Assembly (NCBI RefSeq): GCF_000442315.1 | Contig: NZ_KE557320.1 | Span: forward strand, 1,235,532 to 1,299,531 | Direction: 5' to 3' | From: Rubellimicrobium thermophilum DSM 16684 | Lineage (GTDB): Bacteria > Pseudomonadota > Alphaproteobacteria > Rhodobacterales > Rhodobacteraceae | Length of the DNA: 64,000 nt | Shown: positions 1-8,861 of the stretch, one piece after another | How positions within the stretch are numbered: position 1 is the first letter of the stretch | How the letters are laid out: every line of letters begins with the position of its first letter | Program-made: the position numbers and the translations under genes | The notes under the pieces: generated by a model | The model's input: only the letters and a program-made list of their open reading frames with translations | Databases searched by the model: none | Told to the model about the DNA's origin: nothing

Positions 1-428
1 GCGGAGGGGGCCTCGTCCTGCGCCTCGCTGCGTCCGCCCTGCACCAGTTGCAGGAAGCTCGTCTGTTGGAAGGGATCGATGCCCCTGGCGCGCAGCTGGC
101 GCACCGCATCGAAATCCGACACGACGGTGAGCCCGTGTTTCTGCGCCACGCGCCGCGCCATGCGGAGCTGCCGCCCGGTCAGTCCCTCGCGGCGGATGGC
201 CTCGATGCTGTCGTCCTCGGCGCCGGGCGCCTCCCCCGCGAGGGGGCTGCCGGGCCGGTCATAGGGCTGCAGGGCATGGCCCGTGACGGCGCCCCCCCTC
301 CCGCCCTGGCCGACGGCCATCGCCTGGGGCGTTGCGATCTCTGCGGCAGCCTCCGGCAGGATCATCCCCTCGCTCAGGGGGGTGTCGCGGCGCAGGCGAA
401 ATCGGCGGACCCTAGGCTTCGTAGTCAT
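1..428 (-). CDS. Capsule polysaccharide export inner-membrane protein (KpsE/RkpR-like), N-terminal part
   Basis: The gene runs off the left edge, so only about the first 142 residues are visible. They hold a cytoplasmic, Gly/Pro-rich lead of about 80 residues, then a basic block (LTGRQLRMARRVAQKHGL) and the stretch VSDFDAVRQLRARGIDPF. I recognise this pattern from the N-terminus of KpsE/RkpR-type capsule export proteins of Rhodobacterales; the membrane segments and coiled coil would lie beyond the edge. Proteins of this family span the periplasm and work with a KpsT/KpsM ABC transporter. The ATG at 428 lies inside the end of kpsT (17-base overlap), which fits translational coupling. The function rests on family resemblance plus the kpsT neighbour. 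Confidence 0.7.
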   Translation of the reverse strand, partial: MTTKPRVRRFRLRRDTPLSEGMILPEAAAEIATPQAMAVGQGGRGGAVTGHALQPYDRPGSPLAGEAPGAEDDSIEAIRREGLTGRQLRMARRVAQKHGLTVVSDFDAVRQLRARGIDPFQQTSFLQLVQGGRSEAQDEAPS

Positions 429-1065
429 AGAGTTCCCTGGCCTCTTCGAGAGAGTCGAACAGATGCAGCCGCCCGTCCCTGAGCACCGCCGCCTGGCGGA
501 CGAAACGGCGCAGCACCTCGGGCTGGTGCGAGACGATGACCACGGTCGTCCGTTCGAGCCTTTCGCGCAGGATTTCTCCGGCGCGGCGGTTGAAAGCGGC
601 ATCCGTGGTCTGCGGCATGCCTTCGTCGATCAGATAGATATCGAAATCGAGAGCGAGCATCAGCGAGAAGGTAAAGCGCGATCGCATCCCCTGGCTGTAG
701 GTGCCGACCGGCATGTCGAAATATTCGCCGATCCCGGCAAGCCAGCGGCAGAAGGCTTCGACGTAATCCGGATCGAGCCCGTAGAGGCGGGCGATGTAGC
801 GGGCATTCTCGCGCGCGCTGTGGCGGGGCACCACTCCGCCCATGAAACCCAGCGGGAAGGAGACGCGGCAGCTTCGCCGCACGGTTCCCTCATCGGGCTT
901 CTCGAGGCCGGCCATCATGTTGATGAGGGTCGTCTTGCCGGTTCCGTTGGCCGCCAGGATGCCCAGAGAGCGGCCCAGTTCGACCTTGAACGAGGCCTTC
1001 TCCAGGATCACCTTGCGGCGTGTCCCGGTCCAGAAGGACTTGCTGACCTGGTCGAACTCGATCAT
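412..1065 (-). CDS. kpsT: Capsular polysaccharide ABC transporter ATPase, KpsT family
   Basis: The 217-residue product is the usual size for KpsT/Wzt-short ATPases that power export of capsular polysaccharide through a KpsM-type permease. It has Walker A (AANGTGKT, about residues 38-45), a diverged signature (YSQGMRSR, 123-130), Walker B with catalytic Glu (IYLIDE, 143-148) and a switch His (VSHQ, about 180). The SQGM signature is usual in this family. I chose the ATG at 1065 because the protein then begins with the family's MIEF. The same reading frame stays open far upstream, but that is antisense to the glycosylase gene. It is followed by the overlapping KpsE-like gene; no permease gene is visible here. 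Confidence 0.9.
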   Translation of the reverse strand: MIEFDQVSKSFWTGTRRKVILEKASFKVELGRSLGILAANGTGKTTLINMMAGLEKPDEGTVRRSCRVSFPLGFMGGVVPRHSARENARYIARLYGLDPDYVEAFCRWLAGIGEYFDMPVGTYSQGMRSRFTFSLMLALDFDIYLIDEGMPQTTDAAFNRRAGEILRERLERTTVVIVSHQPEVLRRFVRQAAVLRDGRLHLFDSLEEARELYDYEA

Positions 1066-1167
1066 CCGGTCTCGATCCCCCTCGCCTTGCGAAGGCCCAG
1101 CATAGCGCCTTGCGATGAAGAAGTGATGGAAGATCTGGATGCGGATTGTGGCGGAAAGACGCGCGGA

Positions 1168-1825
1168 ATGATGGAAATCTCTGGCCTGTTCCGTGACCGG
1201 AAACAATCTGCCGTTGCAAGGCCGGAAACAGCGGCAGAACAACCTGTCTGGGATCGGATTGCCGCCTGTCGTCTGTGCGCCGCGCGCTTTGCCGCCACCG
1301 CCACGGCCCATGAGCCGCGCCCGGTGGTCTGGTTCCGCCCCGGGGCGCGGCTTCTGATCGCCTCGCAGGCGCCGGGTGCGCGCGCCCATGCCTCGGGTAT
1401 TCCCTTCTCGGACGCCTCGGGCGACAGGCTTCGCCACTGGATGGGAATCGGCCCCGAGGAATTCTACGACCGCCGCAAGGTGGCCATCCTGCCGATGGGT
1501 TTCTGCTTTCCCGGCTATGATGCAAAGGGCGCCGACATTCCCCCCCCCTGCCATCTGCGCCGCCACCTGGCGAGAGCAGGCTCTGGCCGTGCTGCCGGGT
1601 CTGCGACTCACGCTGCTGATCGGGGGGGCAGCGCAGGACTGGCATCTGGGGCGGGGCACCGTGACCGAACGGGTGCGGAACTGGCGCCGTCATGCGCCGT
1701 CCGTCTTTGTCCTGCCGCATCCGTCCTGGCGCAACACGGCCTGGCTCGGGCGCAATCCGTGGTTCGCGGCCGAGCTGCTTCCGGCCCTGCGGACCCGTGT
1801 GAGGGAGGTCCTCGATGGCAACTGA
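1168..1825 (+). pseudogene. Uracil-DNA glycosylase superfamily protein, interrupted by a frameshift
   Basis: The first part reads in frame from ATG 1168: a CRLCAARF cysteine motif, ASQAPGARAHASGIPFSDASGD (cut here: ASQAPG and GIPFSD are the key active-site segments) and LPMGFCFPGYDAKGADIPP. At the nine-C run at 1540-1548 the frame changes; the correct continuation (ICAATWREQAL through VLPHPSWRN to the stop at 1825) lies in another frame. Removing one C restores a protein of about 218 residues of the family that excises uracil from DNA, with the C-terminal HPS motif. The GC-run location suggests a sequencing error, but a true null mutation or a slippage-switched gene cannot be excluded. The start is uncertain: a second ATG follows at 1171. 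It overlaps the next gene slightly. Confidence 0.75.
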
Positions 1826-2567
1826 AACGGCCCTTGCCCGGGCGGCCCGGCTGTGGCTGTCGCGGCCAGAGGAAGATGCCGCCCGTCTGGCCTTCTACGA
1901 GGCCCTGTCGGGTGCCGAACTGGTCCTGCCGATCGCCTCGGACATGGCGGGTGACGCGGTGGAGCCCGAGATGGCCGATCTGGGCGGCGTGCCCCATGTC
2001 GTGGCCCATGACGGGGTGGCCGGGCTGGAGGGCCGCGCGCCCCACCCGACGGCAAGCCTTTCGGGCCTTGCCCTGGCCCGGATGCTGGAAGGGCAGGGAA
2101 CGGGAATCGCTCTTCATGTCCGCGGCCTGTCCGAGCCCCTTGCCATTGCCCCCGAGGCAGTGGACTGGCTGGCGCGCAGCCTCGGGCGCGGGCCCGAACA
2201 GACCGAGGCACGGCCCCTTGCCGCCTATCCGCCGCAGGGGCTGACCCCGGCGCTTCTGGCAGCGCTGGACCGGCGCCTGGCCCAGGCAGAGGGGATGGCG
2301 ACAGCGGCCTGGCTCGCCGCCGTGGACTGGTCGGACGGCTCGCGGGGGCATCTGCTGGCCGTCGTGGATGCGCGGCCCGGAACCGAAGAGGCGATCGCCT
2401 CGGGCCTGCATGCCGCGGTCGCCCTCTCGGGGGCCGAAGGGTTGCAGATGGACGTGACCTTCCTTTCGGCGGATGATCCGGTGCTGGCCCGGCTGGCCCG
2501 GGTCGGCCTGCGCTTCGACATCACCTCGCCGACAGCGACGCCCGCCGGTCCGCCGCGGTTGCGGTGA
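1815..2567 (+). CDS. SseB family protein
   Basis: The 250-residue protein has an N-terminal SseB-type domain, recognisable from the LxFYEALSGAELVLPI opening and the pattern of alternating Ala/Gly-rich strands that follows (for example LSGLALARMLEGQGTGIALH). A C-terminal half with VDARPG and VTFLSADDPVLARLARVGLRFD completes it. SseB was named for enhanced serine sensitivity in E. coli, but its biochemical role is not established. The ATG at 1815 overlaps the 3' end of the glycosylase gene and follows a GGGAGG ribosome-binding site, so the two are probably co-transcribed. The gene is convergent with pyrB. Confidence 0.75.
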   Translation: MATETALARAARLWLSRPEEDAARLAFYEALSGAELVLPIASDMAGDAVEPEMADLGGVPHVVAHDGVAGLEGRAPHPTASLSGLALARMLEGQGTGIALHVRGLSEPLAIAPEAVDWLARSLGRGPEQTEARPLAAYPPQGLTPALLAALDRRLAQAEGMATAAWLAAVDWSDGSRGHLLAVVDARPGTEEAIASGLHAAVALSGAEGLQMDVTFLSADDPVLARLARVGLRFDITSPTATPAGPPRLR

Positions 2568-2568
2568 C

Positions 2569-2590
2569 ATCCGGGAATGCCCGGGCCGGA
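2569..2590. terminator. Short hairpin between convergent SseB and pyrB genes
   Basis: The 27 bases between the stop codons contain the inverted repeat ATCCGG...CCGGAT, with an alternative CCGGG/CCCGG pairing inside. There is no T tract on either strand. The position suggests a shared terminator, but the evidence is weak. Confidence 0.35.
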
Positions 2591-2594
2591 TCGC

Positions 2595-3572
2595 TCAGCC
2601 GAACAGGTCCGCGATCTCGCCCATCGCGGCCCGGCCGCGGGCCGCCCGGAGATTGCGGGCCAGCAGATCCATCGCCGCCATGCGCACGGCGACGCCCATC
2701 TCCACCTGCGTCTGGATCACCGATCGCGTGACGTCGTCGGCGATGGCGCCGTCGATCTCCACCCCCCGGTTCATGGGACCGGGATGCATGACGATGGCAT
2801 CGGGCGCGGCATGGGCCAGCTTGGCCGCATCGAGGCCGTAGCGATGGAAATATTCCCGCTCGGAGGGGACATGGGCGCCCTCCATCCGCTCGCGCTGGAG
2901 GCGCAGCATCATCACGACATCGGCGCCCCGCAGCCCCTCCTCCATGTCGTGATAGACTTCGCAGCCCATCTCGGCGATGCCGGCGGGCATCAGCGTCGGC
3001 GGCGCGACAAGGCGGATGCGATTCTCCATCCGCTGCAGAAGCAGGATGTTGGAGCGGGCGACGCGACTGTGGGCGATGTCGCCGCAGATGGCAATCGACA
3101 GGCGGTGCAGCCGTCCCTTCGCCCGGCGGATCGTCAGCGCGTCGAGCAGCGCCTGGGTCGGATGTTCATGCCGCCCGTCGCCCGCATTCAGGACGGCGCA
3201 GTTCGTCACCTTCTGCGCCAGAAGCGCCACCGCCCCCGACATGGCATGCCGGACCACGAGCAGATCAGGGCGCATCGCATTGAGCGTCAGCGCCGTGTCG
3301 ATCAGCGTCTCGCCCTTGCGCAGGGAGGTGCTCGAGGCGGCCATCGTCATCACCTCGGCCCCGAGGCGCCGACCGGCCAGCTCGAAGCTGGCCTGGGTGC
3401 GGGTGGAGGGCTCGAAGAACAGGTTGATCTGGGTCAGCCCCTCGAGCGCGTCTCCGGCAGGCAGACCCCGGCGCATCCGTTCGGCATACTGGTCGGCTAG
3501 ATCGAGAAGGGTCGTGATCTCTGCCGGATGCAGGCCTTCGATGCCGAGAAGATGGGTCTGGCGGAAGGGCAT
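2595..3572 (-). CDS. pyrB: Aspartate carbamoyltransferase catalytic chain
   Basis: The 325-residue enzyme joins carbamoyl phosphate to L-aspartate, the committed step of pyrimidine synthesis in the cytoplasm. The carbamoyl-phosphate loop [13 protein letters not shown] (STRT at 56-59), a Lys-containing SLRKGETL loop, the [10 protein letters not shown] segment and [14 protein letters not shown] near the C-terminus are all intact. The length is typical of bacterial catalytic chains. The ATG at 3572 is the only start that fits the family N-terminus. No pyrI regulatory subunit or pyrC follows: the next gene downstream is convergent. No attenuator was seen upstream. Confidence 0.95.
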   Translation of the reverse strand: MPFRQTHLLGIEGLHPAEITTLLDLADQYAERMRRGLPAGDALEGLTQINLFFEPSTRTQASFELAGRRLGAEVMTMAASSTSLRKGETLIDTALTLNAMRPDLLVVRHAMSGAVALLAQKVTNCAVLNAGDGRHEHPTQALLDALTIRRAKGRLHRLSIAICGDIAHSRVARSNILLLQRMENRIRLVAPPTLMPAGIAEMGCEVYHDMEEGLRGADVVMMLRLQRERMEGAHVPSEREYFHRYGLDAAKLAHAAPDAIVMHPGPMNRGVEIDGAIADDVTRSVIQTQVEMGVAVRMAAMDLLARNLRAARGRAAMGEIADLFG

Positions 3573-3637
3573 GGGGTCCTCGTCTGCGCGCCGGGCGCCG
3601 CCTTCCTAGGCGCGCCGCTGTCCGGCGTCCAGCGGCC

Positions 3638-4401
3638 TCAGCCCTGCAGGGCCTGCCACAGAAGGCGCAACGCCATCGCCACAGAGGTCACCACCAGAAG
3701 GGGGCGGATCAGTCGCGCGCCCACGCGCACCGCCGCCCGCGCCCCGATCTGGGCGCCCGCAGCCTGCGCCACGCCCATCACCAGACCGGCCACCCACCAT
3801 GGTTCGGCCACCGCGGCAAAGACCGCCATCGCCCCGACATTGGAGGCGAAGTTGAGCAGCTTGGTATGGGCCGTGGCGCGCAGCAGACCATGACCGCGCA
3901 GCGTGACGAAGCCCAGCATGAAGAAGGATCCGGTCCCTGGCCCAGCACACCATCATAGAAGGCGATTCCGGGGACCGCCGTCGCCGCGAAGGCCGAGGCA
4001 GAGAGGCGCTCGGCCCGGTTCCTGTCATCAAGTCCGCGGCGCAGGGCAAAGTAGCAGGCGACGCCGATCAGGAGAACCGGCAGGCCAAGGCGGATCGCCT
4101 CGGCGGGCAGGCGCGAGGCGAGCAGCGCCCCCGCGCCGGCGGCGGCAGCGGCGATCAGCGCCGGAGCGGCCTGCGCCCGCAGATCCACCTGCCCCGCGCG
4201 GGCATAGTGCAGCGCGGCCGAGGCGGTCCCGAACAATCCCTGAAGCTTGTTCGTCGCCAGCGCCGTGACGGGCGGCGCCCCCGCCAGCAGGATCGCCGGC
4301 AGGGCGAGCAGCCCCCCGCCCCCGGCGATCGAATCGATGATGCCGGCCAGAAGCGCAGCCAGCGCCAGAAGCGCCAGCACCTGCGGATCGAGAGGGTTCA
4401 T
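3638..4401 (-). CDS. TSUP family membrane permease (TauE/SafE-like), one frameshift
   Basis: The N-terminal part (from MNPLDP, ATG 4401) carries the family hallmark GIIDSIAGGGGLLALPAI, then LATNKLQGLFGTASAALHY; it is a polytopic permease of the type that moves sulfite, sulfoacetate or other organosulfur anions, though the substrate cannot be read from sequence. The frame breaks at 3938-3943, where one base (a G in a GG-CCC run) appears missing. The C-terminal half (FFMLGFVTLRGHGLLRATAH through the stop at 3638) continues in another frame. With the base restored the protein is about 255 residues, normal for TSUP. Its ATG overlaps the serB stop in an ATGA, so it is translated from the serB message. 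Confidence 0.8.
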
Positions 4402-5296
4402 GCGGCGAAATCCGCCCGGGCATAGCCCTGCAGATAAAGCAGCGCAGTCAGATCCGCATGGTTGACGCGCAGCGGACATTCCGCCTGGACAGCCGGCTTG
4501 GCGTGGACCGCAACCCCCAGCCCCGCAAGCCGCAACATGCCGAGGTCGTTGGCCCCGTCACCCACGGCCAGCACGTCCTCCGGCCCGAGGCCCAGCCGGG
4601 CCGTCACCTCCTTCAGCGCCGTGACCTTGGCCTCGCGCCCCAGGATCGGCTCGGCCACCTCGCCCGTCAGGCGGCCGCCCTCGGACAGCAGGCGGTTCGC
4701 CCGCGCTTCATGGAAGCCCAGCGCCCTTGCCACCGGCTCGGCGAAGGACAGGAACCCGCCCGAGACCAGCATACAATGCGCCCCCCCTGCACCATGGTGG
4801 CAACCAGCGCACGGGCACCGGGGGCGAGCGTGATGCGGTCCGCCAGAACCCGGGCAATGACCGCTTCGGGCAGGCCGCGCAACAGGGCGACCCGTTCGCG
4901 CAAGGCGCCCTCGAAGCCGATCTCGCCATTCATGGCGCGTGCGGTAATGGCGGCGACGCGCTGGCCCAGGCCGGCCTCGGCCGCGAGTTCGTCGATGCAT
5001 TCCTGCCCGATCATGGTGGAATCCATGTCGGCCAGCAGAACCCGCTTGCGCCGCCTGGCCGCCGGAACAAGGAGGAGATCGACGCCTTCGCCCTGAAGGG
5101 CCTGCCACCGTTCCTCCAGATCCGCCGGCCTGGCATTCAGCGGAAATTCGGCGGCCTCGGCCTGAGAGAGCCAGAACGGCGTGCCCCCATTCCACGCCTC
5201 GCGCAGATCGGCCACATGGCGGGGGCTCAGATCGCCGGGGCGCGCCACCAGCACCGCGACCCATGCGGGGGTGTCCAGTCCGTCGCTCGATGTCAT
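4398..5296 (-). CDS. serB: Phosphoserine phosphatase, one frameshift
   Basis: SerB hydrolyses L-phosphoserine, the last step of serine synthesis. An N-terminal ACT-like region precedes the HAD phosphatase core: motif I LLADMDSTMIGQECID (nucleophile DMDST), motif II LVSGGF, and motif III with VLAVGDGANDLGML. At the seven-C run 4781-4787 one base appears missing, so the text after MVQGG moves to another frame (AHCMLVSGGF). Restoring one base gives a product of about 299 residues. The catalytic regions on both sides are well conserved, which argues for a sequencing error rather than decay. The start at 5296 (MTSSDGL) is the first sensible ATG. It is coupled to the TSUP gene by ATGA and faces away from serC-serA. 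Confidence 0.85.
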
Positions 5297-5423
5297 GATG
5301 GGCTTCGGCTCCCCCTTTCTCCGGTCGGCCGTTCCTGTCGCTCTCACCGGATTGCCGGCCAGCCGCACCGGGCGGGATGACAGGCTGCGCATCCCGGTCC
5401 GGCCACATCCGGAAAAGGGACCG

Positions 5424-5684
5424 TCAGAGGTCTTCGTCGTCCTGTCCGGCCTCCCCGGCGCCGGCCGCGCGGCGCGCCTTGAGCCGTTCGATGGTGTTCA
5501 AGACCCGGCGCGCGGTGGCCAGATGGGGCTTCTGCCCCTCCCTGCCGAGCTCCTTCCACTGGGCCTTGTCCATCCCCGAGATCACCCGCGCCACCTGCCG
5601 GATCAACTTGCGGTCACGATCCGGACCGGAGGATGCCTCTGCCGCCTCCGCATGGCCGGCTTCGATGTCGTCGATACTGTCCAC
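5424..5684 (-). CDS. Small hypothetical protein, 86 residues
   Basis: An acidic N-terminus leads into a basic, probably helical core (LIRQVARVISGMDKAQW, then LGREGQKPHLATARRVLNTI) and an acidic tail ending DDEDL. There is no signal peptide or membrane segment. I do not recognise a named family. The balanced charge pattern and codon use look like a real alphaproteobacterial small protein. The start codon is a GTG at 5684. It lies between serB and the serC leader, on the serB strand. Confidence 0.5.
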   Translation of the reverse strand: MDSIDDIEAGHAEAAEASSGPDRDRKLIRQVARVISGMDKAQWKELGREGQKPHLATARRVLNTIERLKARRAAGAGEAGQDDEDL

Positions 5685-5882
5685 GCCACTCTCCCCGCAT
5701 CATGGCCATCGGCCCTGAACGCAATCTGCCCCGGGCTTCGTCACGCTATGCCTGTCCCGGCCCGGCGGCAAGCGGTTCCCCCATCGGCCGCCCTTCGCCC
5801 GCCGGCATGAGGAGCCCGCGGGTTTCCGATAGTGGATGATCCGTCCATGCCACGGGCAGAAGAAACCGCACGGAGGGGCCCG

Positions 5883-5975
5883 GTGTCCGATTCGGCGCTT
5901 GCACCGCCGGACACTGCTGCCTAGCACCGGCGGCGGGACATCCCCCCCCAACGGGGGACGCTTATCTGGAAGGAT
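5883..5975 (+). promoter_or_regulatory. Structured leader upstream of serC (candidate serC RNA element)
   Basis: Just before serC, GTGTCCG (5883-5889) pairs with CGGACAC (5908-5914). The overlapping CCGCCGG (5904-5910) pairs instead with CCGGCGG (5927-5933), so the two stems exclude each other. A further stem, TCCCCC (5941-5946) with GGGGGA (5953-5958), sits about ten bases before the GGAAGG ribosome-binding site. Exclusive stems plus a hairpin near the start codon are typical of cis-acting RNA control. A conserved RNA called the serC element is known upstream of serC in alphaproteobacteria; I have not matched its consensus base by base. Confidence 0.6.
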
Positions 5976-5978
5976 ATC

Positions 5979-7145
5979 ATGACGGCCCTGCCCCTCCCGC
6001 CCAAGCCGGCGGTGCTTCCCCGCAATCCGCGTTTTTCGTCCGGTCCCTGCGCCAAGCCGCCGGGCTGGGAGCTCGCCTGGCTTTCGGGCGCCTCGCTCGG
6101 CCGATCGCACCGGGCCACGGAAGGCAAGGCGAGGTTGCAGGAGGCGATCGACCTCACCCGCGCCGTCCTGGAGGTGCCGGACAGCCACCGCATCGGGATC
6201 GTGCCGGCCTCGGACACCGGCGCCGTCGAGATGGCGATGTGGACGATGCTGGGCGCACGGCCCGTCGAGATGCTGGCCTGGGAGTCCTTCGGCGAAGGCT
6301 GGGTCACCGATGCCGTGAAGCAGCTGCGGCTCGAGGCCCGGGTCACCCGCGCGGATTACGGGCGCCTGCCCGATCTTGCGGCCGTGGACTGGGACAGGGA
6401 TGTGGTGCTGACCTGGAACGGCACCACATCGGGTGTCCGTGTCCCGGAGGGCTTTGCGCCCCCTGCGGAACGGGGCGGCCTCGTGATCGCCGACGCGACC
6501 TCGGCCGCCTTCGCGCAGCGCCTGCCCTGGGAGCGGCTCGATGTCGTGACCTTCTCCTGGCAGAAGGTCATGGGCGGAGAGGCGGCCCATGGCGTCCTCA
6601 TCCTCGGGCCACGCGCGGTGGAGCGCCTCGAGAGCTACACGCCTGATCGCCCGCTGCCGAAGATCTTCCGCCTGACATCGAAGGGAAAGCTCATCGAGGG
6701 GATCTTCCGCGGCGAGACGATCAACACCCCCTCCATGCTCTGTGTCGAGGACTGGATCGCGGCGCTGCGCTGGGGGCAGTCGATCGGCGGCCTGCCGGCC
6801 CTGATCGCCCGGGCGGATGCCAATGCGCAGGCGGTCTGGGATTTCTGCGACAGGCGGGACTGGATCGCCAATCTCGCCGAGGATCCGGCCACGCGCTCCA
6901 ACACCTCGGTCTGCCTGAAATTCACCGATCCGCGCATCGCCGACGGGGCAGCCTTTGCCAAGGCGGTCGCAAGACGGCTCGAGGCGGAAGGCGCGGCCCT
7001 GGATGTGGGGGCCTATCGCGATGCGCCGCCGGGTCTGCGCATCTGGTGCGGGGCCACGGTCGAGCGGCACGACATCGAGGCGATGCTCCCCTGGCTCGAC
7101 TGGGCCTTCCAGGCCGAGATTGCCGCCGCCGCCCGCGCCGCCTGA
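5979..7145 (+). CDS. serC: Phosphoserine aminotransferase
   Basis: SerC transfers the amino group of glutamate to 3-phosphohydroxypyruvate, a PLP-dependent step in serine synthesis; members can also serve pyridoxine synthesis. The 388-residue protein shows the [12 protein letters not shown] opening, the SHRATEGK phosphate-contact region, the [11 protein letters not shown] strand and the PLP Schiff-base lysine in [12 protein letters not shown] (K196). It belongs to the longer alphaproteobacterial branch. The ATG at 5979 has GGAAGGA seven to thirteen bases ahead. It is followed by serA on the same strand, and the leader described separately probably controls both. Confidence 0.95.
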   Translation: MTALPLPPKPAVLPRNPRFSSGPCAKPPGWELAWLSGASLGRSHRATEGKARLQEAIDLTRAVLEVPDSHRIGIVPASDTGAVEMAMWTMLGARPVEMLAWESFGEGWVTDAVKQLRLEARVTRADYGRLPDLAAVDWDRDVVLTWNGTTSGVRVPEGFAPPAERGGLVIADATSAAFAQRLPWERLDVVTFSWQKVMGGEAAHGVLILGPRAVERLESYTPDRPLPKIFRLTSKGKLIEGIFRGETINTPSMLCVEDWIAALRWGQSIGGLPALIARADANAQAVWDFCDRRDWIANLAEDPATRSNTSVCLKFTDPRIADGAAFAKAVARRLEAEGAALDVGAYRDAPPGLRIWCGATVERHDIEAMLPWLDWAFQAEIAAAARAA

Positions 7146-7219
7146 CGGCCGCGTCCCTTCCTCCTGCGGGCGGGGTCGTCCCGCCTGCCCCCTTCCCCGC
7201 TTTTCAGATGGAGCCCCCC

Positions 7220-8815
7220 ATGGCCCCCCGTGTGCTCATCTCCGACGAACTGTCGCCTGCCGCCGTCCAGATCTTCCGCGACCGCGGCGTGGAGGTCGAT
7301 TATCAGCCCCGTCTCGGCAAGGACAAGGACGCCCTGCTGGCTGCCATCCCGGCCTATGACGGGCTGGCCATCCGCTCTGCCACCAAGGTGACCGAGAAAC
7401 TGATCGCCGCGGCCACGAATCTGAAGGTCATCGGGCGCGCCGGCATCGGCGTGGACAATGTGGACATCCCCGCCGCCAGCCGCCGCGGCATCATCGTGAT
7501 GAACACGCCCTTCGGCAACTCGATCACCACGGCCGAACATGCCATCGCCATGATGATGGCGGTGGCGCGCCAGATCCCGGAAGCGAATGCCTCCACCCAT
7601 GCCGGCAAATGGGAGAAGTCGCGCTTCATGGGGGTGGAGATCACGGGCAAGACGCTGGGCGTGATCGGTGCGGGCAATATCGGCTCGATCGTCTGCGACC
7701 GTGCCCGCGGCCTGAAGATGAAGGTCATCGCCTATGACCCCTTCCTGTCCGAGGAGCGGGCGACCGAATTGCAGGTGGAGAAGGTCTCTCTCGACGATCT
7801 TCTGGCTCGGGCCGATTTCATCACGCTGCATGTGCCGCTGACGGATCAGACACGGAACATCCTCTCGGCCGAGGCGATCGCGCGGACCAAGCCGGGCGTG
7901 CGGATCATCAACTGTGCGCGCGGCGGTCTTGTGGACGAGGCCGCCCTGGCCGAGGCCCTGAAGGCGGGGCATGTGGCCGGAGCGGCCTTCGATGTCTTCG
8001 AGGTCGAACCGGCCACCGAGTCGCCTCTCTTCGGTCTGCCCAATGTCGTGGTCACGCCGCATCTGGGGGCCTCCACCACCGAGGCGCAGGAGAACGTGGC
8101 CCTCCAGATCGCCGAGCAGATGTCGGATTATCTGTTGACGGGGGCAGTCTCGAACGCCCTCAACATGCCTTCGGTGACGGCCGAGGAGGCACGGATCATG
8201 GGCCCCTGGATCCGTCTCGCCGGCCATCTCGGCCATTTTGTCGGCCAGATGACGGACGAGCCCATCAAGGCGATCAACGTGCTCTATGACGGAATCGCCG
8301 CCGGGATGAACACGGCAGCACTCAGTTCCGCGGTCATCGCCGGAATCATGCGCCGGGTGAACCCGGACGTGAATCTCGTCTCCGCGCCGGTGATCGCGCG
8401 CGAACGGGGGATCCATGTCAGCACCACGAGGCAGGATCAGTCCGGCATCTTCGAGGGCTACATCAAGGTCACCGTGGCGACCGACCTGCGCGAGCGGAGC
8501 GTGGCCGGAACCGTGTTCTCGGACGGCAAGCCGCGCTTCATCCAGATCAAGGGCATCAATGTCGATGCCGAAATCGGGGCGCACATGGTCTACACGACCA
8601 ACGAGGATGTCCCCGGCATCATCGGCGCCCTGGGCCAGACGATGGGTGCGAACGGCGTCAACATCGCCAACTTCACCCTGGGCCGCAGCACGCGCGGCGG
8701 AGAGGCCATCGCCATCCTCTATGTGGACGATCCCGTGCCGGAGGCCGTTCTCGACCAGCTTCGGGCCACCGGTCTGTTCCAGCAGGTCAAGGCGCTGCGT
8801 TTCGACGTGGCCTGA
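7220..8815 (+). CDS. serA: D-3-phosphoglycerate dehydrogenase, long form
   Basis: SerA oxidises 3-phosphoglycerate to 3-phosphohydroxypyruvate with NAD+ and so commits glycolytic carbon to serine. At 531 residues it is the long form: substrate and NAD domains (VIGRAGIGVDNVDIPAA, the dinucleotide loop GVIGAGNIGS, catalytic INCARGG, and the VVTPHLGAST histidine), an intervening ASB domain, and a C-terminal ACT domain (YTTNEDVPGIIGALGQTMGA) that in this family can bind serine. I prefer the ATG at 7220, six bases after GGAG; an in-frame ATG at 7208 would add four residues. It ends just before a strong hairpin shared with the convergent AttH-like gene. Confidence 0.95.
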   Translation: MAPRVLISDELSPAAVQIFRDRGVEVDYQPRLGKDKDALLAAIPAYDGLAIRSATKVTEKLIAAATNLKVIGRAGIGVDNVDIPAASRRGIIVMNTPFGNSITTAEHAIAMMMAVARQIPEANASTHAGKWEKSRFMGVEITGKTLGVIGAGNIGSIVCDRARGLKMKVIAYDPFLSEERATELQVEKVSLDDLLARADFITLHVPLTDQTRNILSAEAIARTKPGVRIINCARGGLVDEAALAEALKAGHVAGAAFDVFEVEPATESPLFGLPNVVVTPHLGASTTEAQENVALQIAEQMSDYLLTGAVSNALNMPSVTAEEARIMGPWIRLAGHLGHFVGQMTDEPIKAINVLYDGIAAGMNTAALSSAVIAGIMRRVNPDVNLVSAPVIARERGIHVSTTRQDQSGIFEGYIKVTVATDLRERSVAGTVFSDGKPRFIQIKGINVDAEIGAHMVYTTNEDVPGIIGALGQTMGANGVNIANFTLGRSTRGGEAIAILYVDDPVPEAVLDQLRATGLFQQVKALRFDVA

Positions 8816-8837
8816 GGGAAGGCGGATCGCGGAATCT

Positions 8838-8857
8838 CCGGGGGCGGCGGCCCCCGG
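8838..8857. terminator. Hairpin terminator between convergent serA and AttH-like genes
   Basis: CCGGGGGC (8838-8845) and GCCCCCGG (8850-8857) form a perfect 8-bp stem with a GGCG loop. It is followed on the plus strand by CCTTTC. It sits in the 46-base gap between the two stop codons and could stop transcription from both sides. Confidence 0.65.
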
Positions 8858-8861
8858 CCTT

